From: an uncultured Sulfitobacter sp.
Lineage (GTDB): Bacteria; Pseudomonadota; Alphaproteobacteria; Rhodobacterales; Rhodobacteraceae
Direction: 5' to 3'
Length of the DNA stretch: 64,000 nt
Assembly (NCBI GenBank): GCA_937928635.1
Contig: CALFWM010000044.1
Coordinates: 1 to 64,000 of the forward strand
How positions within the stretch are numbered: the stretch's first letter is position 1; the number at the start of each line of letters is the position of its first letter. Made by a program: the position numbers and the translations under genes. The notes under the pieces were generated by a model, which did no database searches, was not told the origin of the DNA, and saw nothing but the letters and a program-made list of their open reading frames with translations. Of the stretch, positions 26,913 through 34,571 are shown piece after piece.

Positions 26913-27800
26913 GTGAGAGCTGGAAATATTTTTAGGTTTGCCCATTTGTCGGTGTTTGTGACCGGTCTTGGTTTGGGGGCGCTGTTGATGTCCCCTGCCC
27001 ATGCACAAGATGTGATTGATGAGGGCTTTGGAGACGAATTTCCCGATGGATTTCCCGAACGGGAACCACCGGTCGTCGAAGAGCCGCCCGTTGTTGAAGA
27101 ACCGCCCGTTGTTGAAGAACCTCCCGTGGTGGAGCAGCCGCCGGTGATGGAAGAACCCCAGACCCCGCCTGGCGATGAGGAAACGCCGAGACCGGTAGAT
27201 GAATACGACGACGCTGAAGGTCAGGAGAGTGAAAATGACTTGCCAGGCGGTGCCCGCGAGGGTGACAAACAGCTTTTGAAACCGCTTCGGCCACGTATCC
27301 TGTCGGATCGGGACGCCTATGGCATTCCCCGCTCACGGTTGATTGATCCAGAGGTCACGGGCTCCATTGGCCAAGCAATCGAAGCCTCTTATGGGCTTTG
27401 TGAAGGGCCGGAAAAAAAGGAATATCTGGTTGATTGTTATGCAGAGCGCCTGCTTGCGATTTCAAGAACCTTGCCCAAAACAGGTGAGTACAATGAAGCC
27501 CGTGTTATTCTGCGCGAGGCCGCGCTTGAGATGCGCGCCCTTGTGCAGGCCAACAAAGACCCCGTGGCCCCGCGGGTGCGGTATCAGGGCGTTGTTGGCA
27601 ATGGCACCGTGCGCACGCGCCCTCTGACGGCGGTGCGCAAGGATCGCATCAAGGCCGTCAATCTGGCGGCGGCAGATATTCTGGAAGAGGCCGAAACAAA
27701 GCTCCTGCGGTCTGCAGAACGTTCCGACCGCCGGTTGATTGCCTATGCCGAGATGGCAAAGGCGGTGGGGTCCAACAAAACCCTGTTGCGGTCTGCCTGA
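26913..27800 (+). CDS. Exported proline/valine/glutamate-repeat protein of unknown function
   Basis: A 295-residue protein with a signal peptide (cleavage after AHA, residue 31). Residues 51-80 are five tandem EPPVVE-type hexapeptides, an acidic extended spacer. A charged stretch to about residue 115 follows, then a C-terminal, probably helical domain (about 150-295) rich in Glu, Arg and Ala with a Cys pair (YGLCEGPEKKEYLVDCYAE). The GTG start is supported by GAGGAG six bases upstream. No known family was recognised. The layout (signal, Pro-rich spacer, helical domain) suits a periplasmic protein crossing the peptidoglycan. It precedes two other exported proteins near the T6SS. Confidence 0.75.
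   Translation: MRAGNIFRFAHLSVFVTGLGLGALLMSPAHAQDVIDEGFGDEFPDGFPEREPPVVEEPPVVEEPPVVEEPPVVEQPPVMEEPQTPPGDEETPRPVDEYDDAEGQESENDLPGGAREGDKQLLKPLRPRILSDRDAYGIPRSRLIDPEVTGSIGQAIEASYGLCEGPEKKEYLVDCYAERLLAISRTLPKTGEYNEARVILREAALEMRALVQANKDPVAPRVRYQGVVGNGTVRTRPLTAVRKDRIKAVNLAAADILEEAETKLLRSAERSDRRLIAYAEMAKAVGSNKTLLRSA
27063..27152 (+). repeat. Five tandem 18-base repeats coding EPPVVE hexapeptides
   Basis: The 90 bases code five consecutive units: four EPPVVE and a final QPPVME. The second and third units are almost identical at DNA level, while the others differ at synonymous positions. That is a mix expected from recent unit duplication in an otherwise conserved spacer. Copy number may vary among strains. 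Confidence 0.85.
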
Positions 27801-28101
27801 TCGACACAGCGCCGCGCGGGGTGAGAGCAAAGAACGAGACATGGCCGGTGGTATAACCGGCCCTGTCCACAGTATTTTAACAATTCCTTTTCATTGCCAA
27901 GCCATGATTGCGCGGGCAAGCGGGCATATACCTTCGACGCCTGTGCGGTCGCATCACATATTGCCAATAAACCGTTGTTTGCCGCATCCAATGCTTGATC
28001 ACTGCACCTGTTCGCTTAAGCTGCGGCAAAAGATTTAAAAGACGACCCCGTTTCACCTGTCCGTATAAACAGGAACGGCCCCCAGGGAAGGATTACGACA
28101 A
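27801..28101 (+). terminator. Intergenic region with a hairpin (27843-27862)
   Basis: The 301-base gap contains a perfect 7-bp stem GGCCGGT/ACCGGCC with a 6-base loop, about 40 bases after the repeat-protein stop. No direct T-run follows, so termination is only probable. The remaining sequence is AT-richer and presumably holds a promoter for the YceI-OmpA gene. A small stem CCTGT/ACAGG (28056-28073) lies in the leader. Nothing else was seen. Confidence 0.4.
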
Positions 28102-29166
28102 ATGGCATTATCCACGCATCGCGCAATTATATTCTGTGCCGGGCTATTTCTGGCGGCATGGGGGGCGTTCCCCGCTGCGGCGCAGGCCCCGTTTGAAGGC
28201 GGGTGGACCCTCAATCCAGAGATGTCCAACCTGAGCTTTCAGTCCGTGAAAAAGCAAACAGTTGTAGAATCAAGCGGATTTGCAACTTTTCAGGGCACCA
28301 TTGACGAAAGTGGGGCGGCGACCGTTACGGTGCTGCTGGATTCAGTTGATACTAAAATCGACCTGCGCAACGTGCGCATGCGGTTTCTGTTTTTTGAAAC
28401 GTTCAAATTCCCGGAGGCGCGGATCACCGCACAGATTAATCCGGATGATATTGCCGATCTGGCCAGCGTGCGGCGCAAGCAGGTGCCTGTTGAGTACACC
28501 ATTGATCTGCACGGGGTCAGCAAATCCTATCAATCCATGGTGACGGTCACGCTGTTAACCGATGACATGGTATCGGTCGCCTCGGCCACGCCGATCTCGG
28601 TGCCGGTGGCGGATTTCAACCTGACCGAAGGGTTGGAAAAGCTACAGGATGCGGCCAACGTCACGATCATCCCCTCGGCAACCGTTTCTTTTGACTGGGT
28701 TTTTGCGCGCAACACCTCCACGGTTGCAGTGGCACCGCAAGCCGCGCCGGCAAAACCGGAAAACGCCGCACTTGAGGCAGAGGGTAATTTTGACCGTGAG
28801 GCCTGTAAGGGGCGTTTTGAGATCCTCTCGCGCACCGGCAATATCTATTTTGCCTCCGGTTCTACGCGCCTTGATACCAAATCAGCGCCCTTGCTCGACA
28901 GTCTTGCCAATATCGTGTTGCGCTGCCCCGGCATGGTCATCGAAGTGGGCGGGCACACGGACAGTGTCGGCTCTGATGCCGTCAACCAACGCCTGTCAGA
29001 GGCCCGTGCCGGGTCAGTTGTGAGATATTTGCAGGGCAAGGGCCTTGGGAATGACACAATGATCGCCAAAGGTTATGGAGAATCCCAGCCCATTGCGGAC
29101 AATGCAACCCGCGACGGGCGCTCAGACAACCGTCGGATCGAATTTAAGGTGCTGGAGAACCAATGA
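28102..29166 (+). CDS. YceI-domain protein fused to OmpA peptidoglycan-binding domain
   Basis: A 354-residue exported protein. It has a signal peptide ending near AAAQA (residue 28) and a YceI-like beta-barrel domain (about 30-205) recognisable from the VDTKIDLRNVRMRFLFFET and KFPEARIT strands. After a linker comes a C-terminal OmpA domain (about 250-354) with GGHTDSVGS, Asp287 and Arg302, the residues that hold diaminopimelate of peptidoglycan. YceI domains bind isoprenoid or other lipids in the periplasm. The fusion suggests a lipid- or quinone-binding protein tethered to the cell wall. It overlaps the caspase-like gene by 4 bases, so the two are co-expressed. Confidence 0.82.
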   Translation: MALSTHRAIIFCAGLFLAAWGAFPAAAQAPFEGGWTLNPEMSNLSFQSVKKQTVVESSGFATFQGTIDESGAATVTVLLDSVDTKIDLRNVRMRFLFFETFKFPEARITAQINPDDIADLASVRRKQVPVEYTIDLHGVSKSYQSMVTVTLLTDDMVSVASATPISVPVADFNLTEGLEKLQDAANVTIIPSATVSFDWVFARNTSTVAVAPQAAPAKPENAALEAEGNFDREACKGRFEILSRTGNIYFASGSTRLDTKSAPLLDSLANIVLRCPGMVIEVGGHTDSVGSDAVNQRLSEARAGSVVRYLQGKGLGNDTMIAKGYGESQPIADNATRDGRSDNRRIEFKVLENQ

Positions 29167-30716
29167 AACACATGCATCGCCTGTGGCTGGTCTTAGTGAC
29201 GCTGGCGTTTGGCACCAGCGCCGGTCTGGCCGAAGAGCGCATTGCCCTGATCGTGGGCAACGCAACCTATTCCACTGTAACGCAGTTGGACAATCCGGTG
29301 CCGGATGCAGAATTGATGGCAGAAACCCTGCGTGACAAGGGGTTCAGGGTCACCATTCTGACAGATGCAAGCCAGGGGCAGCTTAATCAGGGCATTGCCC
29401 AGTTTGGGCGCAACCTGCGCGCTGCGGGAAAAGATGCAACCGGCCTGTTTTACTACGCGGGCCATGCGGTGCAGTCTTTTGGCGACAACTATCTGTTGCC
29501 GGTGGATGTAAATCTGACCGATGCGGCAGACCTGTCACTGGTCGCGGTTGAGGCACAATCCGTGCTGCGCCAGATGCGCTCTGCGCGCAACAAGACAAAC
29601 ATTGTGATCCTGGACGCCTGCCGCAACAATCCATTTGAGGAAATTCCTGATCTTGCCGACAATGGTCTGGCAGAGATGAAAGCGCCAACAGGCACGTTTC
29701 TGTCCTACTCCACCGCCCCCGGTGCGGTGGCGCTGGATGGCTTGGATGGCAACAGCCCGTTCACCAAAGCGCTGGCCCGTGAGCTGGTTGTGCCCGGTGT
29801 GCCCATCGAACAGGCGTTCAAGAAAACCCGCGTGTCCGTGATTGCCCAAACCAATGGGCAGCAAACGCCGTGGGATACATCCTCGCTGACCGGTGATTTC
29901 TTTTTTCAGGCAGCCGAAAAGCTGACTGCAGAAGAAATTCAGGAGAAGCAGTTGTGGGATTCAATCAGCGGCAGCGATGATCCTGTGCAGCTGATGTTGT
30001 TCCTGCGCAGCTATCCCGCCGGTCGATACCAGAACGAGGCCCGTGAAAAGCTGGCCGCATTGATGGAAGATGAACTGGGGGCCGGATCAGCCCTCGCCAC
30101 AGATGAGGCACCTGCCGAACCCGCACAGGAAGAGGTTGTTGCGGCAGCACCAGAGGCACCGGCAACACCGCAACTGCCCACCGCCAGCGAAGAACAGCTG
30201 ATTGGGGCGGCGCAGGCCAGTGGGGCCGCCGCAGATTACCAAGCCTATATTGATGCCTTTCCAAGCGGTATTTTTGCCGAACTGGCGGCGTTTGAGTTGC
30301 AGATCATCAGGGAAAAGGCCGAACGCGCCGCAGCCGCAGCCGCCGCAGAGGCCGAGGCGCCAAAGACCGAAACAGCAGCGGTTGAGGCTCCTAAGCCAGA
30401 AGTCGTCGCCATTGTGGATCTCAGCGCTCTGACCTTTAACTCCCCGTTTCCAACCGGGGGGGCACCAATTCAGGGCCTCAGCATTGCGCAAATTGTCGAA
30501 CTGTCGCCCATGTTCGCCCCCATTGAGGGCATTCCGGAGGAGTTGTGGAAGGATCAATCCTGTTCCAATTGCCATGAATGGACGCAGGAAGCCCTGTGCA
30601 CCCAAGGGACCACCTATGCCTCGGTGAACAATGAACGTGCGCTGAACAAACAGCACCCCTTTGGCGGAGTGTTCAAGCAAGGTTTGCGGGCCTGGGCCGG
30701 GGCGAAGTGTCCGTAA
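29163..30716 (+). CDS. Exported caspase-like (peptidase C14) protein with C-terminal CxxCH motif
   Basis: A 517-residue protein with a signal peptide (about 1-23) and a caspase p20-like domain (25-265). The catalytic dyad is complete: His101 in YYAGHAV and Cys153 in LDACRNNP. Next come two short repeats of the YPAGRYQNEA type (about 280-300 and 355-380) and an Ala/Glu-rich helix. A C-terminal segment holds CSNCH at 467-471 and further cysteines near 479 and 516. CxxCH is the attachment motif for c-type heme, though a zinc or disulfide role is possible. Exported caspase-like proteins of bacteria have mostly unknown targets. It is coupled to the YceI-OmpA gene and lies beside the T6SS. Confidence 0.85.
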   Translation: MKHMHRLWLVLVTLAFGTSAGLAEERIALIVGNATYSTVTQLDNPVPDAELMAETLRDKGFRVTILTDASQGQLNQGIAQFGRNLRAAGKDATGLFYYAGHAVQSFGDNYLLPVDVNLTDAADLSLVAVEAQSVLRQMRSARNKTNIVILDACRNNPFEEIPDLADNGLAEMKAPTGTFLSYSTAPGAVALDGLDGNSPFTKALARELVVPGVPIEQAFKKTRVSVIAQTNGQQTPWDTSSLTGDFFFQAAEKLTAEEIQEKQLWDSISGSDDPVQLMLFLRSYPAGRYQNEAREKLAALMEDELGAGSALATDEAPAEPAQEEVVAAAPEAPATPQLPTASEEQLIGAAQASGAAADYQAYIDAFPSGIFAELAAFELQIIREKAERAAAAAAAEAEAPKTETAAVEAPKPEVVAIVDLSALTFNSPFPTGGAPIQGLSIAQIVELSPMFAPIEGIPEELWKDQSCSNCHEWTQEALCTQGTTYASVNNERALNKQHPFGGVFKQGLRAWAGAKCP

Positions 30717-30756
30717 GACATAGGCCTGCCAGTCATAAGCCACGCAGATAAGATCA

Positions 30757-30789
30757 CCCGGCCTGAGCGCTCTGTCAGGCCGGGTTTTT
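30757..30789 (+). terminator. Strong intrinsic terminator between convergent genes
   Basis: A 10-bp perfect stem (CCCGGCCTGA at 30757-30766 with TCAGGCCGGG at 30775-30784) with an 8-base loop is followed by five T residues. It lies 40 bases after the caspase-like gene and 18 bases from the end of the convergent TonB-like gene. It ends the rightward operon clearly and may help stop the leftward one. Confidence 0.9.
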
Positions 30790-30806
30790 CATGTGCGATC
30801 CCGATC

Positions 30807-32399
30807 CTACGGCGCCCGTGTCGAGATAAAGAAATAGACCCATTCGCCTTTGAAGTCCGGATGTTCTGCCCGCGCCCGCGCCACCTGTTCTTTCAGGAAC
30901 GCCAGATAGGCTTCGGCGGGTTCCTGGAGGGGGCGCGTGCCCTCATAGAGCGGCACAGAGCTTGCAAAAGCGGCAGCGATTTCCTGACCATATGGGGCGC
31001 TGACAATCAGCTCCAAAAAAGGTTTGTCCGCCCGCGCGCGCCCCACCGATTGTTCCGATTTCGCCTGCGCAAATTCCAGTGGAAAAATGTCATTGGGCTG
31101 CAGGTGGATCACGCTGCCATCAGCCACAAAGTAATCCACATAGATATAGCTGTCATAATCCGGTGCCATCAGATCAAGGCGCAGCCGCTCACCATCCACA
31201 TAGGTATAGGTGCGCGCAAACCCGTCTTCGCCAATCACCGCCGGGTCGCTGAGTTGTTCTGTCGATTGGGGCAGGCCCACGTTTGCGATCCCGGCCAGCG
31301 CCCCGCATTGCGGACGGGGCAGGATCAGCAATTGATCTGACAGGTCAATCGCCGCGCCAATCTGTTCCTGCAAGGCGGCCAGCACAGGCGCGCGCAAGCC
31401 TTCCTCCGGGATATGCCCGCGCAATTCCAACTGGCCAGTGTCCGGCAGAAAGGTCGTTTGAAGACGCGCGCAGGGCACGGCGGCAAGAATGCCCGCGATC
31501 CCGTCGCGCACCTGCGCGGAGGCCGCCGCCAGATCGCCTACTTGTGTAAAGGCCGTGATGGCGGCCAGTGATGTTTCCGAAACCGCTGTGGTGTCCTCGC
31601 CTGACCAGGCCAATGCAGCCGTGCCTGCCGTGGCGGGCAGGGGCAACGCGGCGCTGTTTGCAGGTTGCGGCTCTGCACGCGGGGCGGGGGCGGATGCGGG
31701 TTGCGCCGGGGTGGCGCGCCTGCCTGTCGTCGCCGCAAGAGCAGCGGGCGTTGTGGGCGGCGACAGGGCGGTCTGCCGGGGGACGGAGGCTGTGACCGCG
31801 GCCAGTGCCGGGGCATTTGTGGGGGATGTGGGCCGGAGCGCGGGAGGTGTTGCGACAATGGCCGCGCTCACTTGCGCGGGCGTATTGGCGAGTGCCGCCA
31901 CCTTGAGCGGGGCCACAGGCGCGCTGGCCACCACGGCGGGTGTCTCAGGTGTCGCGCTTGGCGAAAGAATGCTGGCGGGAAGGCGGGCCGGCGATTTTCG
32001 CTCAACAGGTGCGGTGCTGGGGCCAAGGCGGGAAGTTTCTGGTGCGGCGGCGTTTTGGCGCGTGCCAGCGGCGTCGTTTGCCAAAAGGGTGGGGGCAGGT
32101 GCCGCGCGTGCCGCCAGCTGCTGCATCTGGGGCGTTGCGGCACTGGCGCGGGACGTTGGCACATTGCCGGATTGGGCTGCGGCAGTCTTCGCCTGCGCCT
32201 CAGCAGCGGGATCACCAGCGGGGGTTTGCGGTGCGGCGCGGCTGCGGGGCACCTCGGCGGCCTCGATGGAAAACTGTGATTTGGGAATGTTCTGATCCGG
32301 CGCGTCCTCGGGGTCTGTGCTCAAGGCAATCGCGTCCAGACCCGCCCCGTGCAACAGGACGGAGGCAAGGGCCGCGCCACTCCAGACCCGCCCGCTCAT
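30807..32399 (-). CDS. TonB-like proline/alanine-rich envelope protein with DUF4384-like C-terminal domain
   Basis: A 530-residue protein. A weak N-terminal membrane segment (about 4-25) is followed by ~260 residues of Ala/Pro-rich low-complexity sequence, as in TonB and TolA spacers. A two-cysteine domain spans about 305-375 (Cys310, Cys365), then a DUF4384-like domain runs from about 395 to 530, with YIYVDYFVADGSVIHLQPN at 418-436 and LELIVSAPYG. It is the last gene after one ExbB-type and two ExbD-type genes, overlapping the latter by 4 bases. This suggests that it is the load-bearing arm of a proton-driven motor. Its two C-terminal domains resemble those of PpkA (57514-59715). Confidence 0.75.
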   Translation of the reverse strand: MSGRVWSGAALASVLLHGAGLDAIALSTDPEDAPDQNIPKSQFSIEAAEVPRSRAAPQTPAGDPAAEAQAKTAAAQSGNVPTSRASAATPQMQQLAARAAPAPTLLANDAAGTRQNAAAPETSRLGPSTAPVERKSPARLPASILSPSATPETPAVVASAPVAPLKVAALANTPAQVSAAIVATPPALRPTSPTNAPALAAVTASVPRQTALSPPTTPAALAATTGRRATPAQPASAPAPRAEPQPANSAALPLPATAGTAALAWSGEDTTAVSETSLAAITAFTQVGDLAAASAQVRDGIAGILAAVPCARLQTTFLPDTGQLELRGHIPEEGLRAPVLAALQEQIGAAIDLSDQLLILPRPQCGALAGIANVGLPQSTEQLSDPAVIGEDGFARTYTYVDGERLRLDLMAPDYDSYIYVDYFVADGSVIHLQPNDIFPLEFAQAKSEQSVGRARADKPFLELIVSAPYGQEIAAAFASSVPLYEGTRPLQEPAEAYLAFLKEQVARARAEHPDFKGEWVYFFISTRAP

Positions 32400-32800
32400 G
32401 GCACCGCCGGAGTGACAACCAGCACCACGTCCCGCGCGCCCATGCCCTCAATTGCGGCCACCAGAGGCAGCACCTCTGACAGGGGCGATGCGTGATGCGC
32501 ATTGACGCGGATCAGGCGGGTGGGGTCCGCCGTGATGTTGGCGCGCAAGGCATCAAGTGCTGCGGTCTGGTCCTGGGCCGCACCGTCCAGCGCGATCTGA
32601 CCCTCTGCACCAATCGACAGGGTCACGCCGCCCCCCGGCATATCCTGCCCAGTCAAAGCCTGTGCAGGGGTCACATCAAAAGGTGCCGTGGCATCCATGC
32701 GTCCGATCAGCATGAAAAACACCAGCAGAAAAAATACCACGTCGATTAACGGAATGATTGATTCAGGTGGGGTGCGTCGGGGCGCGCGCGTCAACCTCAT
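32396..32800 (-). CDS. ExbD/TolR-family motor protein (second copy)
   Basis: A 134-residue inner-membrane protein with a single transmembrane helix (about 15-35), containing the conserved proton-pathway aspartate Asp20 (IIPLIDVVFFLLVFFM), and a periplasmic domain of about 95 residues ending in DVVLVVTP. Such proteins pair with ExbB/TolQ to turn the proton-motive force into movement of a TonB/TolA-like partner. It overlaps both neighbours by 4 bases. Confidence 0.88.
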   Translation of the reverse strand: MRLTRAPRRTPPESIIPLIDVVFFLLVFFMLIGRMDATAPFDVTPAQALTGQDMPGGGVTLSIGAEGQIALDGAAQDQTAALDALRANITADPTRLIRVNAHHASPLSEVLPLVAAIEGMGARDVVLVVTPAVP

Positions 32801-33198
32801 GGTGCGTCCACCTGCAAGATGCGCAACCGCCCCGCACCGGCACCCGTTAACCCATCCATCAGGGTGACCAGCGATTGTGTGCTGGCGCGCAGGGAGGGTA
32901 GGATGGTGATTGCCAGATCCGGGTTGGCCTGTATCCGTGCGGCCAGCGCGGCCACATCAACCGGTTGCCCCCGCAGGTAGCTTTGCCCATCACTGCCCAA
33001 CCGCACCAGCAACACAGCGCCAGCCGCCCCTTGGGGGGTGGCAACGGGCGTTTCATCGGTATTTTCCGCAACCGGGATCATGTCGAGGTTGAGGTAGGTT
33101 GAGGTCACCATGAAAAACACCAGCATGATCAACAGCACGTCGATCATGGACACCAGTGAGATCAGCCGTGCAGGGCGTTGGGGGCGGGCCAATTGCAT
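32797..33198 (-). CDS. ExbD/TolR-family motor protein (first copy)
   Basis: A 133-residue single-pass protein with the conserved aspartate at Asp20 (SMIDVLLIMLVFFMVTS) and a periplasmic domain including VLLVRLGSDGQSYL. It begins 3 bases after the ExbB-type gene. It differs clearly from the second copy outside the helix, so the pair probably forms a heteromeric stator rather than being a recent duplication. Confidence 0.88.
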   Translation of the reverse strand: MQLARPQRPARLISLVSMIDVLLIMLVFFMVTSTYLNLDMIPVAENTDETPVATPQGAAGAVLLVRLGSDGQSYLRGQPVDVAALAARIQANPDLAITILPSLRASTQSLVTLMDGLTGAGAGRLRILQVDAP

Positions 33199-33201
33199 GG
33201 G

Positions 33202-33819
33202 TTAGTTGGCCTCTTGCGCGGCAAAAAGCTGTCCAACGCTGGTTTCGATGGTGGTTGCGGCGCGCTCCACCCGGTCGGAGAGCAGATTGGCCGCAACCGC
33301 CGCCGGGATTGCCACCAGCAACCCTGCCGCTGTGGTCAACAGCGCCTGCCAAATCCCACCTGCAAGCAGTGAAGCATTGGCCGCCCCCTCGGCCAGCGCG
33401 AGTTCCTGAAAGGACTGGATCATGCCCAGCACCGTGCCCAGCAGGCCCAGCAGGGGGCTGATCATCGCGATCAGTTCAAGCGCGCGAATATGGCGGTTCA
33501 GCTGGCTAATCTCTGCGTTGCCGCGCCATTCCAGCTCCGCCTCGACCTGCGGGCGGGTTTTGCCGTCGTTCAGCCGCTTCATCGCGGCATGGGTGACGCG
33601 GTCCGCTGGCCCGGTGCCAGTGGCAAGCTGTTTGAGGGCCGCGTGACGATCACCAGCGGCCCAGGTTTCAATCGCTGCGCTGCGCATCGCTTGCCCGCCC
33701 GTGACACCGCGCATCTGCATCATTTTGACCACGATCAGCGCCAGTGAAAACAGCGACAGGATCAGCAGCACCACGATGATCGGCCCGCCCGCACGCAGGG
33801 TCTCCAACAGATCAATCAT
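33202..33819 (-). CDS. MotA/TolQ/ExbB-family proton channel protein
   Basis: A 205-residue inner-membrane protein with three predicted helices (about 12-32, 115-138 and 150-175) and the family stretch ISPLLGLLGTVLGMIQSF. ExbB/TolQ proteins form a pentamer around two ExbD/TolR helices and conduct protons. It begins 2 bases after the small secreted protein gene, in an operon divergent from the T6SS. Confidence 0.9.
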   Translation of the reverse strand: MIDLLETLRAGGPIIVVLLILSLFSLALIVVKMMQMRGVTGGQAMRSAAIETWAAGDRHAALKQLATGTGPADRVTHAAMKRLNDGKTRPQVEAELEWRGNAEISQLNRHIRALELIAMISPLLGLLGTVLGMIQSFQELALAEGAANASLLAGGIWQALLTTAAGLLVAIPAAVAANLLSDRVERAATTIETSVGQLFAAQEAN

Positions 33820-33821
33820 GC

Positions 33822-34250
33822 CTATTTGACCAGACCGGCAGAGGTGCGGCTGACCAGTTCAAGGAAGGGAAAGCAATCGGTTTCGTCAGCGTTTTGCGGC
33901 TTGCACGAGGCCAGTTCGTGCAACAGAATTTCGCTGATGGCATCACAGGAGATTTCGGGGATTTCGAACAGTTTCAATGTGGTGCGGCTGGCGGGCAGGG
34001 GGGCGGCATCAATGGTCAGCAGGCGGTCGATGATCCCGTTTGTGTCAAGAATCGCCAGCGACATCTCAAACCCTTCAAAACTGTTCGCGGTCTGGTTGCG
34101 AAAGAGGAAAAATGCACGGCACCCGCCGCTTTCGCCCGCTTCAAACTTGTTGAGTTCCACCGTCAACGGCCCCTCGGCGGCAGCTGGCGTTGCGCTCAAC
34201 TGAAACGCGCAGACCGCGATGGCGGCCAAGGTGGGCAGAATGTGTCGCAT
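33822..34250 (-). CDS. Small exported four-cysteine protein of unknown function
   Basis: A 142-residue protein with a signal peptide (MRHILPTLAAIAVC..., cleavage near AAAEG, about residue 25). The mature part has four cysteines (in GGCRAF, ISCDA, ASCKP and TDCFP), suggesting two disulfides in the periplasm. I chose the ATG at 34250 because a GAGAGGAC ribosome site lies directly before it; longer frames up to 34361 lack one. It is the first gene of the ExbB-ExbD-ExbD-TonB-like operon, divergent from tssA. No family was recognised. Confidence 0.75.
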   Translation of the reverse strand: MRHILPTLAAIAVCAFQLSATPAAAEGPLTVELNKFEAGESGGCRAFFLFRNQTANSFEGFEMSLAILDTNGIIDRLLTIDAAPLPASRTTLKLFEIPEISCDAISEILLHELASCKPQNADETDCFPFLELVSRTSAGLVK

Positions 34251-34571
34251 ATTCGTCCTCTCAAAATTCATGTCAGCAATGGTGTCAGGATGGGCATGAC
34301 AGGGCGCGCCGGTCAAGTGTCGGTCATGCCCGGACTTTTGCGATTGATAGCATTGACGCACAGGCTGACGTGCTTAGAGTGACGTGGCGACAGCTGATAG
34401 TCGGGATGACAGGCTTAAGGTATTTTTGCTGTTGCGATTTTTTTTGGTCCTTGTGTGATCTACTTCATATTCACGCCGCCGTGTTTGGCAGTAGCGTAAA
34501 AACCAACAGGTCCGGCAGGACCGGCATGAAGGTCACGTTCGGATCTGACAATGGCTTGGGGGAGGCATCGC
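34251..34571. promoter_or_regulatory. Divergent promoter region between the motor operon and the T6SS operon
   Basis: The 321-base gap must carry the promoter of the T6SS genes and of the leftward motor operon. A small hairpin GGTCC-GGCA-GGACC sits at 34509-34522 in the presumed tssA leader. A run of T (34438-34446) and an AT-rich patch around 34420-34480 are likely promoter surroundings. I found no convincing sigma-54 GG/GC pair and no clear -35/-10 pair. Confidence 0.4.

Noticed and set aside
34420-34571. Sigma-54 promoter ahead of tssA
   Set aside because: The GTTTGGCAGTAGCG stretch looks partly like a -24/-12 element, but the GG and GC spacing and the TTGC box do not match.
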